From contig JAUQWO010000014.1 in the NCBI GenBank assembly GCA_030835135.1, forward strand, positions 1 through 64,000: a DNA stretch of 64,000 nucleotides, in the 5' to 3' direction. This DNA is from Bacteroidota bacterium. Its GTDB lineage: Bacteria; Bacteroidota; Ignavibacteria; UBA10030; UBA6906. Below, one piece after another: positions 28,447 through 37,979 of the stretch. A program made the position numbers and the translations under genes. Numbering within the stretch: position 1 is the first letter of the stretch; each line of letters begins with the position of its first letter. The notes beneath the pieces were generated by a model. The model was given only the letters and a program-made list of their open reading frames with translations. It had not been told where the DNA came from and searched no databases.

Positions 28447-30270
28447 ATGATCCGCTCCATCCAAACCCTCTTCGCGTTCCTTATGCTCACGACCCTGACC
28501 GTTCTGCCGGCCGCCGCCGGACAACCCGGTACCTTTGCCATCCAGGGGGAACATTTCCTCCTGAACGGCAAACCACTCCGCATCATGTCCGGCGAGATGC
28601 ACTATCCCCGCGTGCCACGTGCATACTGGGCGGATCGGTTCGCCAAGATGAAGGCGATGGGACTCAACACACTCTGTACGTATGTCTTCTGGAATGCCCA
28701 TGAGCCCCGGCCCGGGGATTTTGCCTTCGATGGGAATCTGGATATCGCGGCGTACGTCCGCGAAGCGCAGAAAGCCGGGCTCTATGTTATCGTCCGCCCC
28801 GGCCCATACGTCTGCTCGGAATGGGACTTCGGCGGACTCCCGTCCTGGCTCCTCGCAGAACCCGACATCAAAGTACGGTGCTCGGATCCACGGTATATGG
28901 CTGCTTCACGCCGCTACATCGAACGCCTCGCAAAAGAACTGAAAGGCCTCCAGATCTCGGAAGGCGGACCGATCATCATGGTCCAGCTCGAAAATGAGTA
29001 CGGCAGCTACGGCAACGACAAACAGTATCTCCGCGACCTGCGCGACATCCTCGTGAACGCGGGCTTCACGGTACCACTCTTCACATCGGACGGTGGTGCG
29101 CAGTACCTCCTCGAATCCGGGACGCTGCCCGACATCACTCCTGTGGTGAATTTCGGCGGCGGACCCGAAGGTGAGTTCGGCGCACTGATGAAGTTCCGCC
29201 AGAATATCCCGCTGATGTGCGGCGAGTTCTGGTGCGGCTGGTTCACGCACTGGTCGGACAGCCTCTGGGGCCGCTCCGACGGGGCGAAGCAGGCGAAGGA
29301 ACTGGAATGGATGCTGACGACAGGGAAGTCGTTCAACCTGTATATGTTCCACGGCGGCACGAACTTCGGCTTCACCGCAGGTTCGAACCACGCGAAGCTC
29401 TTCGAACCCGACGTGACGAGTTACGATTACGACGCCCCGCTGGATGAAGCCGGACGGCCGACACCCAAGTTCTACGCGTTCCGCGACCTCCTCCAGAAAC
29501 ATGGCCATGGCGGGAAGAAACTACCGGACCTCCCGGCACCACTCCCGATGATCGAGATCCCGAAGATCATGCTCACCGAACACGCCGCACTCTTCTCCTC
29601 GCTCCCGGCACCGATCCATATGCCGCAACCGCAGCCGATGGAGTACTTCGGACAGGAACACGGCCTGGTCCTGTACCGCACGAAGCTCGTCGGCCCCCGC
29701 TCGGGCAAACTCGTGATCACGGAACTGCACGACTTCGCGAGCATTTATATCAATGGGAAGCTCATCGGCCGCATCGACCGCATGCGCGGCGAGAATATGC
29801 TCGAGATCCCGAAAGGGGTCGGCGAGGGCGATGCCACGCTCGATATCCTCGTGGAAGCGATGGGCCGCGTGAACTTCGGCGACAAGCTGATCGACAGGAA
29901 GGGGATCACCGAGCGGGTCACACTCTCCGGAGTGACGCTGATGAGCTGGGATGTGTTCCCGATCCCGATGAATGACGAATTCCTCGGACGGATCCACTAT
30001 GCCGCCGGCGACCCGGCGCAGGCCCCGGCGTTCATGCGCGGATCCTTCGACCTCAAGGCCACCGGCGATACCTATCTCGACATGAAGGGGTGGAAGAAGG
30101 GGATCGTCTGGATCAACGGGCAGAACCTCGGCCGCTTCTGGGATGCCGGCCCGCAGGAACGTCTGTTCGTCCCCGGGTCATGGCTTGTGAAAGGAAAGAA
30201 CGAGATCGTCGTGTTCGATATCGACCGCACAGGCAATGTACCCCTCCGCTCTGTGACCGCCATGAAGTGA
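28447..30270 (+). CDS. GH35 beta-galactosidase
   Basis: A 607-residue secreted family 35 glycoside hydrolase that removes terminal beta-galactose from glycans. A signal peptide covers residues 1-25. The TIM barrel shows RPGPYVCSEWDFGGLPSWLL, the acid/base Glu184 in QLENEYGSYG and the nucleophile Glu260 in MCGEFWCGW. C-terminal beta-sandwich domains follow (from about 390), the last with GRFWDAGPQERLFVPGSWL, typical of the family. Length is normal for bacterial GH35. The longer upstream frame crosses the pseudogene and promoter and is rejected. Followed by a perfect hairpin and then the GH106 gene; both may act on pectin side chains. Confidence 0.95.
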   Translation: MIRSIQTLFAFLMLTTLTVLPAAAGQPGTFAIQGEHFLLNGKPLRIMSGEMHYPRVPRAYWADRFAKMKAMGLNTLCTYVFWNAHEPRPGDFAFDGNLDIAAYVREAQKAGLYVIVRPGPYVCSEWDFGGLPSWLLAEPDIKVRCSDPRYMAASRRYIERLAKELKGLQISEGGPIIMVQLENEYGSYGNDKQYLRDLRDILVNAGFTVPLFTSDGGAQYLLESGTLPDITPVVNFGGGPEGEFGALMKFRQNIPLMCGEFWCGWFTHWSDSLWGRSDGAKQAKELEWMLTTGKSFNLYMFHGGTNFGFTAGSNHAKLFEPDVTSYDYDAPLDEAGRPTPKFYAFRDLLQKHGHGGKKLPDLPAPLPMIEIPKIMLTEHAALFSSLPAPIHMPQPQPMEYFGQEHGLVLYRTKLVGPRSGKLVITELHDFASIYINGKLIGRIDRMRGENMLEIPKGVGEGDATLDILVEAMGRVNFGDKLIDRKGITERVTLSGVTLMSWDVFPIPMNDEFLGRIHYAAGDPAQAPAFMRGSFDLKATGDTYLDMKGWKKGIVWINGQNLGRFWDAGPQERLFVPGSWLVKGKNEIVVFDIDRTGNVPLRSVTAMK

Positions 30271-30280
30271 TCGCACCTAC

Positions 30281-30310
30281 CAGGCCGGGGACCGTGCCGT
30301 CCCCGGCCTG
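30281..30310 (+). terminator. Perfect hairpin between GH35 and GH106 genes
   Basis: CAGGCCGGGGAC, loop CGTGCC, GTCCCCGGCCTG: a 12-bp perfect stem followed by TTCATT, 10 bp past the GH35 stop and 23 bp before the next start. It probably ends or attenuates the GH35 transcript. Confidence 0.6.
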
Positions 30311-30333
30311 TTCATTCCACCCTGAGGGCTCCC

Positions 30334-33300
30334 ATGCTGAAATTCTGCGGCACCCTTCTTGTCACGCTCCTGATCACCCTCTCCGTCAATGCCGGCACCG
30401 CCCCCGATCTGAAGAAAGGATTTGCCACACCGCCGGAAAGCGCGCGCCCGTGGGTCTATTGGGTCTGGATGGACGGCAACCTTACAAAAGAGGGGATCAC
30501 CGCCGATCTGGAGGCGATGAAGCGCGCGGGCATCGGCGGCATGATCATCATGGAAGTGAACGTCGGCATCCCGCAAGGTCCGGTCGAGTTCATGAGCCCG
30601 GTCTGGCGGCAGCATTTCAAACACGTGGTGAAGGAAGCGGAACGCCTCGGACTGGAGATCAGCCTCATCACCGGTCCGGGATGGACGGGCAGCGGCGGCC
30701 CCTGGGTGAAACCGGAGCAGGGGATGAAGCATATCGTCGGCATGCCCACGGTCGTCACCGGTCCGCGGCGTTTTGATGACACGCTCGCACGACCCCAACG
30801 CCGCCCCGCGTTCTTCGGCGACGGCCTCCTCCCGCCGGCCCAGGAACAGGAGAAGAATGCGTACTACCGCGACCTGATGGTCCTTGCCTACCCGACGCCC
30901 GCGCCGACAGCCCCGATCCCGGGCATCGACGAGAAGGCGTTCTACATACGTGCACCGTATTCTTCGCAACCGACCGTCCCGCCGTTCTTCCCGACGTTTG
31001 CGCAGTATCCGGCTCCTGTTGCCGGGACGACGATCGATCCGGCTCGCGTCGTCGACATCACCAGCGCGCTGGGCGCGGATGGGAAGCTGCACTGGGATGT
31101 TCCTGCGGGATCCTGGACCATCATGCGATTCGGCGCCACAAGCACCGGAGCGAATACGCGTCCGGCTCCCGTTCCGGGCCTCGGACTCGAGTGCGACAAG
31201 CTCGACACCAATGCACTGAACACGCACTTCGATGCATTCTTCGGAACCCTCATCCGCGAGATCGGCCCGCATGACTTCTGCGCGCAGGGCGGCTGGAAGA
31301 TGGTGCACATCGACAGTTGGGAGATGGGCGCGCAGAACTGGACCGGCGCGTTCCGCGAAGAGTTCCGCCAACGGCGCGGCTATGACCTTCTTCCGTATAT
31401 CCCCGCGGTCACCGGTGCGATCGTGGGGAGCAGGGAGATCTCCGAACGATTCCTCTGGGACCTCCGGCAGACCGTACAGGAACTTGTCCTGCAGAATCAC
31501 GCGGGACATCTGAAGACGCTCGGGCAGCGGCATGGCTTCACGCTCTCGATCGAACCGTACGATATGAATCCAACCTCGGATATGAGCCTCGGCGCCGTGG
31601 CCGATGTGCCGATGTGCGAGTTCTGGATGTATGGCTTCCATACCAGCTACAGCGTGATCGAAGCCACGTCCATCTCGCACACGACGGGGAAGGCGGTCGT
31701 GGGTGCGGAAGCATTTACTTCGGGAGATACGGAGCACTGGGATGCGTGGCCGGGCTCAATGAAGGTGCTGGGCGACTGGGCTTTCGCCCAGGGCGTGAAC
31801 CGCTTCGTCTTCCACCGGTACCAGCACCAGCCCTGGACCAGCGTGAAGCCCGGCATGACGATGGGTCCGTATGGCGTGCACTGGGAGCGGACGCAATCGT
31901 GGTGGGACCTCGCGCCCGGATACCATACGTATCTTTCCCGCGCGCAGTTCATGTTGCGGCAGGGACTCGCCGTTGCCGATGTCTGTTTCCTTGTGGGCGA
32001 AGGTGCACCACAGGTCTTTCAGGCGCCGCGTTCAGCGCTGCGAGGGAACCCGCCGGACCGCACAGGGTATCGGTTCGATGCATGCGCACCGGATGTGCTG
32101 ATGGCACGCGCATCGGTGAACAACGGCGACATGGTCTTCCCGGATGGGATGCGTTACCGTGTGCTCGTGCTCCCGGAGCGCGAGACGATGACCCCGGCGC
32201 TCCTGCGGAAGGTGCGGGACCTCATCGTGGCCGGTGCCACGGTTATCGGCCCTCCGCCACTGCGGTCCCCCGCGCTGTCGGGCTACCCGGCGTGTGACGC
32301 TGAGATCGCGGCGCTCACCAGGGAGATCTGGGGACCGTGCGATGGCCTGACGGTGACCGAGCACGCATGCGGTGCCGGGAAGGTCGTGTGGATACGGAAG
32401 GATGCTCGCGCGAAACGCGGCGACGTGCAGGACCCGTCGGCCTACCTGCCAACGCCGCTGTTCCGCCTGGAGGCGTCGAACACCGCAATGGATGCCGGCG
32501 TGTTCCGCGAGCGCAGATCTGACGACGGGACCGGCGCCGTCGAGCAGGAACAGTACGGCGATTACAGCGTCGTGGAGAATGTGCTCCGGACACGCGGGAT
32601 CCCGGCAGACTTCGAATCTGACGCCCTGCTCCGATACGGCCACCGCAGGCTCGGTGATGTGGAGATGTACTTCGTGGCAAATCCATCAGACATTGCACTC
32701 ACCGCGGACTGCGTGTTCCGTGTCGCGGGCAAGCGGCCGGAATGCTGGGACCCGGTCACGGGTTCGGTGCGGATCATCCCGGAATTCTCTGTCAGCGACG
32801 GACGGACGAAGGCAAGGATCCGGTTCGAACCACGCCAGTCGATCTTCATCGTATTCAGCGCGCCCGCGGGGAAGGAACCTGTCCGCCGTATGATCAACGA
32901 AACCGTCCTGGCCCACAGGATCGACGGTCCATGGGATGTGACGTTCGCCCCCGCGTGGGCCGGGCCCGGGACGATGCGATTCGATGTGCTGACCGACTGG
33001 AGTACGAACGTGATGGATTCCATCCGGTATTTCAGCGGGGTCGCGACCTACCGGAGTGTCTTCGATCTTCCCAGGCAGATGCGCGGAGGAAATCGGACGG
33101 GTGATGTCTCGATCGATCTTGGCGTGGTGCATGATATGGCGCGCGTTCGTCTTAACGGCAGAGAACTCGGGATCGTCTGGACTCCGCCGATGCGGGTGTC
33201 GACGGCAGGGGTGCTGCGCGCCAAAGGGAACGTGCTGGAGATCGAGGTGGCGAACCGCTGGCGGAACAGATTGGTAGGAGATGAACGGTTCGCAGCGGAT

Positions 33301-33477
33301 GCGGAGTACGGGCCATATGGAAATATCGTGCGATGGCCGGAGTGGCTCACCTCGGGTGGGGCACGTCCATCAACCGGGCGTGCCGCGTTCGCGAGCTGGC
33401 GGCATTTCACTGCAACCACGCCCCTGCTCCCGTCGGGATTGCTCGGACCCGTGCGGCTGATGATGCAGGGCGAGTAG
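30334..33477 (+). CDS. GH106-like alpha-L-rhamnosidase
   Basis: A 1047-residue secreted hydrolase. After the signal peptide (residues 1-20) comes the hallmark start of the GH106 family, ARPWVYWVWMDGNLTKEGI, with DLEAMKRAGIGG and the barrel segment LITGPGWTGSGGPWV. A central barrel and several beta domains follow, and a galactose-binding-like domain lies near the C-terminus (about 860-1040; GPWDVTFAPAW, then ATYRSVFDLP). GH106 members remove alpha-L-rhamnose from pectic RG-I/RG-II or glycosides; the exact linkage is inferred. GAGGG lies five bases before the ATG. Its nearness to the GH35 gene suggests joint action on branched plant glycan. Confidence 0.88.
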   Translation: MLKFCGTLLVTLLITLSVNAGTAPDLKKGFATPPESARPWVYWVWMDGNLTKEGITADLEAMKRAGIGGMIIMEVNVGIPQGPVEFMSPVWRQHFKHVVKEAERLGLEISLITGPGWTGSGGPWVKPEQGMKHIVGMPTVVTGPRRFDDTLARPQRRPAFFGDGLLPPAQEQEKNAYYRDLMVLAYPTPAPTAPIPGIDEKAFYIRAPYSSQPTVPPFFPTFAQYPAPVAGTTIDPARVVDITSALGADGKLHWDVPAGSWTIMRFGATSTGANTRPAPVPGLGLECDKLDTNALNTHFDAFFGTLIREIGPHDFCAQGGWKMVHIDSWEMGAQNWTGAFREEFRQRRGYDLLPYIPAVTGAIVGSREISERFLWDLRQTVQELVLQNHAGHLKTLGQRHGFTLSIEPYDMNPTSDMSLGAVADVPMCEFWMYGFHTSYSVIEATSISHTTGKAVVGAEAFTSGDTEHWDAWPGSMKVLGDWAFAQGVNRFVFHRYQHQPWTSVKPGMTMGPYGVHWERTQSWWDLAPGYHTYLSRAQFMLRQGLAVADVCFLVGEGAPQVFQAPRSALRGNPPDRTGYRFDACAPDVLMARASVNNGDMVFPDGMRYRVLVLPERETMTPALLRKVRDLIVAGATVIGPPPLRSPALSGYPACDAEIAALTREIWGPCDGLTVTEHACGAGKVVWIRKDARAKRGDVQDPSAYLPTPLFRLEASNTAMDAGVFRERRSDDGTGAVEQEQYGDYSVVENVLRTRGIPADFESDALLRYGHRRLGDVEMYFVANPSDIALTADCVFRVAGKRPECWDPVTGSVRIIPEFSVSDGRTKARIRFEPRQSIFIVFSAPAGKEPVRRMINETVLAHRIDGPWDVTFAPAWAGPGTMRFDVLTDWSTNVMDSIRYFSGVATYRSVFDLPRQMRGGNRTGDVSIDLGVVHDMARVRLNGRELGIVWTPPMRVSTAGVLRAKGNVLEIEVANRWRNRLVGDERFAADAEYGPYGNIVRWPEWLTSGGARPSTGRAAFASWRHFTATTPLLPSGLLGPVRLMMQGE

Positions 33478-33487
33478 ACGTCGCCCT
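33467..33487. repeat. Hairpin at the end of the GH106 gene, REP-like
   Basis: AGGGCGA, loop GTAGACG, TCGCCCT, followed by ACA (its complement reads TGTAGGGCGA). It overlaps the stop codon and resembles the head of the palindrome at 28085. It might act as a terminator between the convergent genes. Confidence 0.3.
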
Positions 33488-33509
33488 ACATCGGTCATCA
33501 GGCCAGGGT

Positions 33510-34256
33510 TCAGGGATTTTCGCCGAGCGAGCCGTAGTATTCCAGCACGCGTTCGCGTGAGCCGGAGCGCGTGTAGACATCATCGCGACCGCGGGAGATC
33601 GCGCTCAGGATCACTTCCGCGACCGCTTCCGCGGACTGCGTATCCGGCAGCGTGCGTGAATCGGCACCGCCGTGATGCGCGTTCACGCCAAAGGGCGTGG
33701 CAACCATGCCCGGCGAGATCAGGGAGAAGCGGATCCCGGGGTGTGATGACGCGAACTCGGTGCGGAAGTTCGCCGTCAGGGCGTTCAGGAAGTGCTTCGC
33801 CCCGTTATACGCGCTGCGATGGAGTGCGTAGGGGATCCTCCCCAGCATGGACGACACGTTGATGATGTGTCCCGCGTTCCGCTCCTTGAAATGGGGGAGG
33901 ACCTCCTGCATGCCGTAGAGGGCGGTCTTCACGTTCACGTTCATCATGGTGTCGATGTCGTCGCCGGTGAGCTCCGACGGCAGACGGGTGATGCCCTGGC
34001 CTGCGTTGTTGATCCAGACGTCGATGTGTCCGAACCGGCCGATCACAGCCGCGACGGCCCGCCGTACCGCGGCGCGGTCGGTCATGTCCGCTGCCACTGC
34101 CATCGACTGAGCGCCGCACCGCGCGGCGACCTGCTTCAACGCGTCATCCCGACGAGCGATGAGGGTCACGGAGGCGCCACGCGAAGCCGCCATCACTGCA
34201 ACCGCCTCACCGATCCCGCTGCTTGCCCCCGTTACCACGATCACCCTGTTCTTCAT
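33510..34256 (-). CDS. SDR family NAD(P)-dependent oxidoreductase
   Basis: A 248-residue classical short-chain dehydrogenase. It has the cofactor motif TGASSGIG at residues 8-15, NNAG, the catalytic Ser in NVSSM and the YNGAK pair (Tyr, Lys). ARR after the second strand suggests NADP preference. The substrate is unknown. The ATG at 34256 starts directly at the Rossmann fold; the longer upstream frame overlaps the CotH gene's end and is unlikely. It lies 38 bp downstream of the CotH gene on the same strand, perhaps the last gene of a run beginning with yceI or the Crp-type regulator. Confidence 0.9.
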   Translation of the reverse strand: MKNRVIVVTGASSGIGEAVAVMAASRGASVTLIARRDDALKQVAARCGAQSMAVAADMTDRAAVRRAVAAVIGRFGHIDVWINNAGQGITRLPSELTGDDIDTMMNVNVKTALYGMQEVLPHFKERNAGHIINVSSMLGRIPYALHRSAYNGAKHFLNALTANFRTEFASSHPGIRFSLISPGMVATPFGVNAHHGGADSRTLPDTQSAEAVAEVILSAISRGRDDVYTRSGSRERVLEYYGSLGENP

Positions 34257-34294
34257 TCTCTGTTCTTCCTTGTCACTGCTCTCATCGTTGGTCT

Positions 34295-36658
34295 CTATTT
34301 TACAAGCACACATTTGCGCATCGCCGTGAAGACCTCCGTTTCCAGCCGCACGACATAGATACCACTGGAGAGTCCCGTGGCGTCGAAGACCGCCTGGTGC
34401 CAACCGGCATCCTGCCGTGCATCAAGGAGCACTCGAACCACGCGGCCGAGCAGGTCGTAGGCAACAAGTCTCACCTGCGATGGTGTCGGAAGTTCGAACC
34501 GTACCGTCGTCGATGGATTGAACGGGTTGGGATACACTTCGTCCAGCGCGTAGTGTAGCGGAACGGTGGGCTGTGCGCCCTCCATCCCGGTCAGCACGTT
34601 GGGTTGCCCGGGAGTCGGTTGATGCATTGCCGTGAAGGCCCCATGTCCGTCTGGGTGCCGCCCCAGGGACACATCTGTTTCCTGCGGTCCATACGTGACT
34701 GAATCCATGACCGTGAAGCCGCCTGCCGTCGAGTCGAAGATCCCGACCGCTTCGCCTGCCTTGTCGAGTTTGAACGGCGCATGAAAGCGTCCCTGGCCAG
34801 CCTGATCGTCGCTCCAGATCAGCGCGATACCGCCCGGAGGCAACGTCGTGTCGGGGAGCGCCCATTTGTTCGGGCGTGAGAGATTGTCGGTCATGTACTT
34901 CCCCTTCAAGCCGATCATCGAGCCCGAAATGTTCGTGATCTCGATCCAGTCGTCATGTTCTCCGGCCGGGTCGGTGAGGCCCGTGGCATTCGATGCCAGG
35001 AACTCGTTCACGGCCAGCGGACCCGCAACAAAGGTGCCGGGGATCAGCCACAGGCGCGCAGGAGCATTGGGAGGATCCACTGAGACATTGCCGGATCCGT
35101 CCTCGGCCTGGATCATGTACGAAGTCGAGAGCGCTGCCGGCGGACGCGGCACGCGGCCGCTGAAGACCCCGTCTCCCGCCGCGCCATCACCGTTCCTGCC
35201 ATCATCCCGCAGTTCGACCGTCGCCGGTGCACCGGTACCACTGATGATCGCCATCGAGACGGCGATCTCGCGGCCATCATCCTCCACTGCCGCGGTCACC
35301 GTCACCGAATCGTTCCCGGAGGCGATGTAACTCTGGTAGGTGATGATCGGCGAGATGTCTTCCGGGGCGAGCTGATTCCACGCCGCAAAGGACCTGTTGT
35401 CGAGGTAGTGCTTCAGCCCGTACGGGACATGCGCCCCGAGGGGCTGGGAGAATGATGCGTGGAACTGCGCGACGGTGTACTTGTAGTCGAGCGGTCGGTA
35501 GGGATCGGCTTCGGCGGCAGGCGTGATCATCGTGTGTATCGCATCGACGCGCGGGTACAGCTGTGCCGGCACGAACTGCTCGTGGAAGAAGCGGTTCAGG
35601 TAGTACCGGTACCACGCCGCGAACTTCGGGACGGACAGCAGCCGGGTTGCGAGAGGCCTGGGCTGCGTGGGGTGCCCCCAGGCGTAGAGATCGCGTGTCC
35701 CGATGTCCACCCCCGCCAGTTTGCCCGACCACCAGATCCCCAGGGTATTGTCATAGTCGTAGGGGATGAACTCGAAGCGGTCGGTGGCCGTGTTGTGGTA
35801 CAGATAGTAATTATTCGAGTTGAACCAGTAGTCGTCCCACGACCCCAGAGCGGCGTCCATGGCAAGCACTTTCAAGACGCCTGGCACATTCACGTAGTTG
35901 CCGATCTGCTGCTCCAATTCCTCTGGCGTGGACCAGTTCAGGAACGTGATGAACGTGGCAAGGTCCGCGAAGTCCTGGATCTCGTCATTGATATGCATCT
36001 CGTACACCTGCGTCCCGCCCGAAGTGAACGTCCGGTAGGCCGAGGGGGCCGTCCCACGCCACGTCAGGTCGGCCGGCCACGTGCACTTGTAGAGATTTCC
36101 CGTGTTATTGCCGAACCGGGTGCGGATGAAGTTCTCATCGATGTGCTCGACGCTCAGGTACAGGCCATAGTAGGCCCCGTTGATGTACACCCGTGCATGG
36201 TTGGCGCGTGAAGACGGGACACCGAACGCGTTGAAGAGCTCCCAGCAAATCTTCGCCCGGGAGATCGTAGGATCGTTGTGTTCGCCGTTCAGGTTCAGCT
36301 TTTCCACACCGTGGAAGGAGCGACCGGGGACGAACGTGTTGAACGACACCTTGAAGGATTTCTTCTTCGCATGGCGCGAGGTGTTCCCCCGGAGGCGGAA
36401 TCCGATGCGGGGGATCGAATCCTGGATGGGACCATTGTCGAAGAAAAGATCGGCCGGGTATTCGTGATCGCTCTCGAGCGAATCCGACCGGTACATGAGC
36501 GCCAGGGAATCCGGATGGATCCACACGCGGATCGTTGCCACACTGGAATCCCTGTAGACATCCGCAGCGGGCAGCGGTTGCGCATCGGCCGGCGCCGCGA
36601 GCGACGCCAGCAGCACGACGGTGAGGAGTGCATGGTGTAACGGGCGGTGCGTGAGCAT
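34295..36658 (-). CDS. Secreted CotH-family protein with lamin-tail and type IX sorting domains
   Basis: A 787-residue secreted protein. A signal peptide (residues 1-25) precedes a CotH kinase-like domain (about 40-480: GFRLRGNTSRHAKKKSFKV, KLNLNGEHNDP, RVYINGAYYGLYLSVEHID, FIPYDYDNTLGIWW). CotH proteins are atypical protein kinases in spore coats; the function of secreted bacterial versions is not known. A beta domain and a lamin-tail domain (VNEFLASNATG and DDWIEITN, about 650-760) follow, then a type IX tail (VYPNPFNPSTT, final KCVLVK). The start abuts the Crp-type gene (TGATG, one base shared), so the two are co-transcribed. Confidence 0.85.
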   Translation of the reverse strand: MLTHRPLHHALLTVVLLASLAAPADAQPLPAADVYRDSSVATIRVWIHPDSLALMYRSDSLESDHEYPADLFFDNGPIQDSIPRIGFRLRGNTSRHAKKKSFKVSFNTFVPGRSFHGVEKLNLNGEHNDPTISRAKICWELFNAFGVPSSRANHARVYINGAYYGLYLSVEHIDENFIRTRFGNNTGNLYKCTWPADLTWRGTAPSAYRTFTSGGTQVYEMHINDEIQDFADLATFITFLNWSTPEELEQQIGNYVNVPGVLKVLAMDAALGSWDDYWFNSNNYYLYHNTATDRFEFIPYDYDNTLGIWWSGKLAGVDIGTRDLYAWGHPTQPRPLATRLLSVPKFAAWYRYYLNRFFHEQFVPAQLYPRVDAIHTMITPAAEADPYRPLDYKYTVAQFHASFSQPLGAHVPYGLKHYLDNRSFAAWNQLAPEDISPIITYQSYIASGNDSVTVTAAVEDDGREIAVSMAIISGTGAPATVELRDDGRNGDGAAGDGVFSGRVPRPPAALSTSYMIQAEDGSGNVSVDPPNAPARLWLIPGTFVAGPLAVNEFLASNATGLTDPAGEHDDWIEITNISGSMIGLKGKYMTDNLSRPNKWALPDTTLPPGGIALIWSDDQAGQGRFHAPFKLDKAGEAVGIFDSTAGGFTVMDSVTYGPQETDVSLGRHPDGHGAFTAMHQPTPGQPNVLTGMEGAQPTVPLHYALDEVYPNPFNPSTTVRFELPTPSQVRLVAYDLLGRVVRVLLDARQDAGWHQAVFDATGLSSGIYVVRLETEVFTAMRKCVLVK

Positions 36659-37266
36659 CAACGGTCTCCGGGGTGTTTGGCGATCCTGCCCCGGATCCTG
36701 CTCAGGGCCTCGGGGGTGATCCCCAGATAGGAAGCAATGTGGCGCTGTGCGACCCGCTGCACGATCGAAGGATAGTCGGCGATGAGCTGCAGGTACCGTT
36801 CCTCGGCGCTCAGGCTGATCGTGGCGAGCAGACGGCGGTGGGTTGCGATGTAATTGTTCTGCAGGAGGATCCGGAAATAGCGCTCGAAGGCAGGAACGGT
36901 GGCACAGACCTGCTCGTACGCCACCGCATCGATGAGGAGTACGTCCGATTCTTCGAGCGCTTCGATGATGTATTCGCCGGGTTTCCCCGTGAGGAAACTG
37001 TACATGTCGGTGATCCACCACTGTTCGAGCGCGAACTGGACCACATGCTCCTCCCCCTTCTCATCGACGGAGTACGCGCGGAGACACCCCGCCGCCACGA
37101 ATGCAAGATAGCGGCACGGTTCCCCGGCGTGCGACAGCGTATGCCCCTTCCGCAATCGCCGGGCGGCCATGAGAGAGGTACAGCGGGGGAACTCCTCTTC
37201 CACCAGATCGGTGCGGGCAGCCACATGTGCCTTGAGGGTATCGAACATCACCCGGACATCGTGCAC
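36658..37266 (-). CDS. Crp/Fnr family transcriptional regulator
   Basis: A 202-residue regulator with a cyclic-nucleotide-binding-type beta-roll (about 25-125) and a C-terminal winged helix (about 150-200). The recognition helix reads ITPEALSRIRGR and keeps the E-x-x-S-R pattern that FNR uses to contact TTGAT half-sites. There is no N-terminal cysteine cluster, so it is not an iron-sulphur FNR; the ligand is unknown. A GTG at 37266 with GGAGG seven bases upstream is the best start; the ATG at 37248 is an alternative. Two FNR-type boxes lie upstream of the neighbouring yceI gene, a candidate target. Confidence 0.85.
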   Translation of the reverse strand: MHDVRVMFDTLKAHVAARTDLVEEEFPRCTSLMAARRLRKGHTLSHAGEPCRYLAFVAAGCLRAYSVDEKGEEHVVQFALEQWWITDMYSFLTGKPGEYIIEALEESDVLLIDAVAYEQVCATVPAFERYFRILLQNNYIATHRRLLATISLSAEERYLQLIADYPSIVQRVAQRHIASYLGITPEALSRIRGRIAKHPGDR

Positions 37267-37387
37267 GACGGTACCTCCGGAAATGACAGTGGCAGGAATG
37301 ATCCAGCATCCGACTGTAATATCGGAAAATGGATCGACTCCTGCCACCCGCAGCACGTCAGGTCAGGCTGCCAACCTCACGCTGCAC

Positions 37388-37933
37388 TCAGGCGGCCGCT
37401 GTGGCTGCTCCCTGTGCCCGCTTGAGTTCCACGGCGATCACCAGCTTCACTTCATCGCTCACCACCACGCCGCCCGTTTCCGTCAGGGCGTTCCAGCGAA
37501 GCCCGAAGTCCTGACGGTTGAGCGCACCGGTGATCTCGAACCCGGCGACATCGCCGTCAAAGCCTTTCACCGTGCCATTGTAGTGCACAGTGAGTGCGAT
37601 GGCTTTCGTCGTGCCGCGGATCGTCATGTTGCCCTGCATCACGAACGCGCCGTCACCCTTCGGGACGATCGCGGTGGAGGTGAAGGCGAGGACCGGGAAA
37701 TTCGCCGCGTCGAAGAAATCCGCCGACTTCAGATGCCCGTCACGCTGCTCGTTGTTGGTGCTGATGCTGGTGACGTCCGCCTGGAACGACACGCGGGCGT
37801 CACTGAAATCGTCTTTCATCGCTTCCACGGTGCCGCTGACCGCTGTGAAGCGGCCGGTGACGGACGAGACGACCAGATGCTTCACTTTGAAGGTGACTTC
37901 GGAATGAACCGGATCGATGAGCCACTGTGCCAT
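37388..37933 (-). CDS. YceI family protein
   Basis: A 181-residue protein of the YceI family, lipocalin-like barrels that bind polyisoprenoid or similar lipids and are often induced by stress. Diagnostic stretches are IDPVHSEVTFKVKHLVVSSV, then GTVEA, HLKSADFFDAANFPVLAF and TIRGTTKAI. No signal peptide is apparent, so it would be cytoplasmic, unlike E. coli YceI. GAGG lies six bases before the ATG. The promoter region contains a TATATT -10 box and two FNR-type sites, so expression probably depends on a Crp/Fnr activator, perhaps the one encoded just downstream. Confidence 0.92.
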   Translation of the reverse strand: MAQWLIDPVHSEVTFKVKHLVVSSVTGRFTAVSGTVEAMKDDFSDARVSFQADVTSISTNNEQRDGHLKSADFFDAANFPVLAFTSTAIVPKGDGAFVMQGNMTIRGTTKAIALTVHYNGTVKGFDGDVAGFEITGALNRQDFGLRWNALTETGGVVVSDEVKLVIAVELKRAQGAATAAA

Positions 37934-37979
37934 GACCAACCTCGCTGATGTATGATGGATGTTCTGAATGCGTGGTTCC

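Noticed and set aside
34480-34500. GTTCGAA stretch resembling a tRNA T-loop
   Set aside because: It lies in the coding sequence of the CotH sorting domain and no cloverleaf can be drawn. No tRNA was found anywhere.
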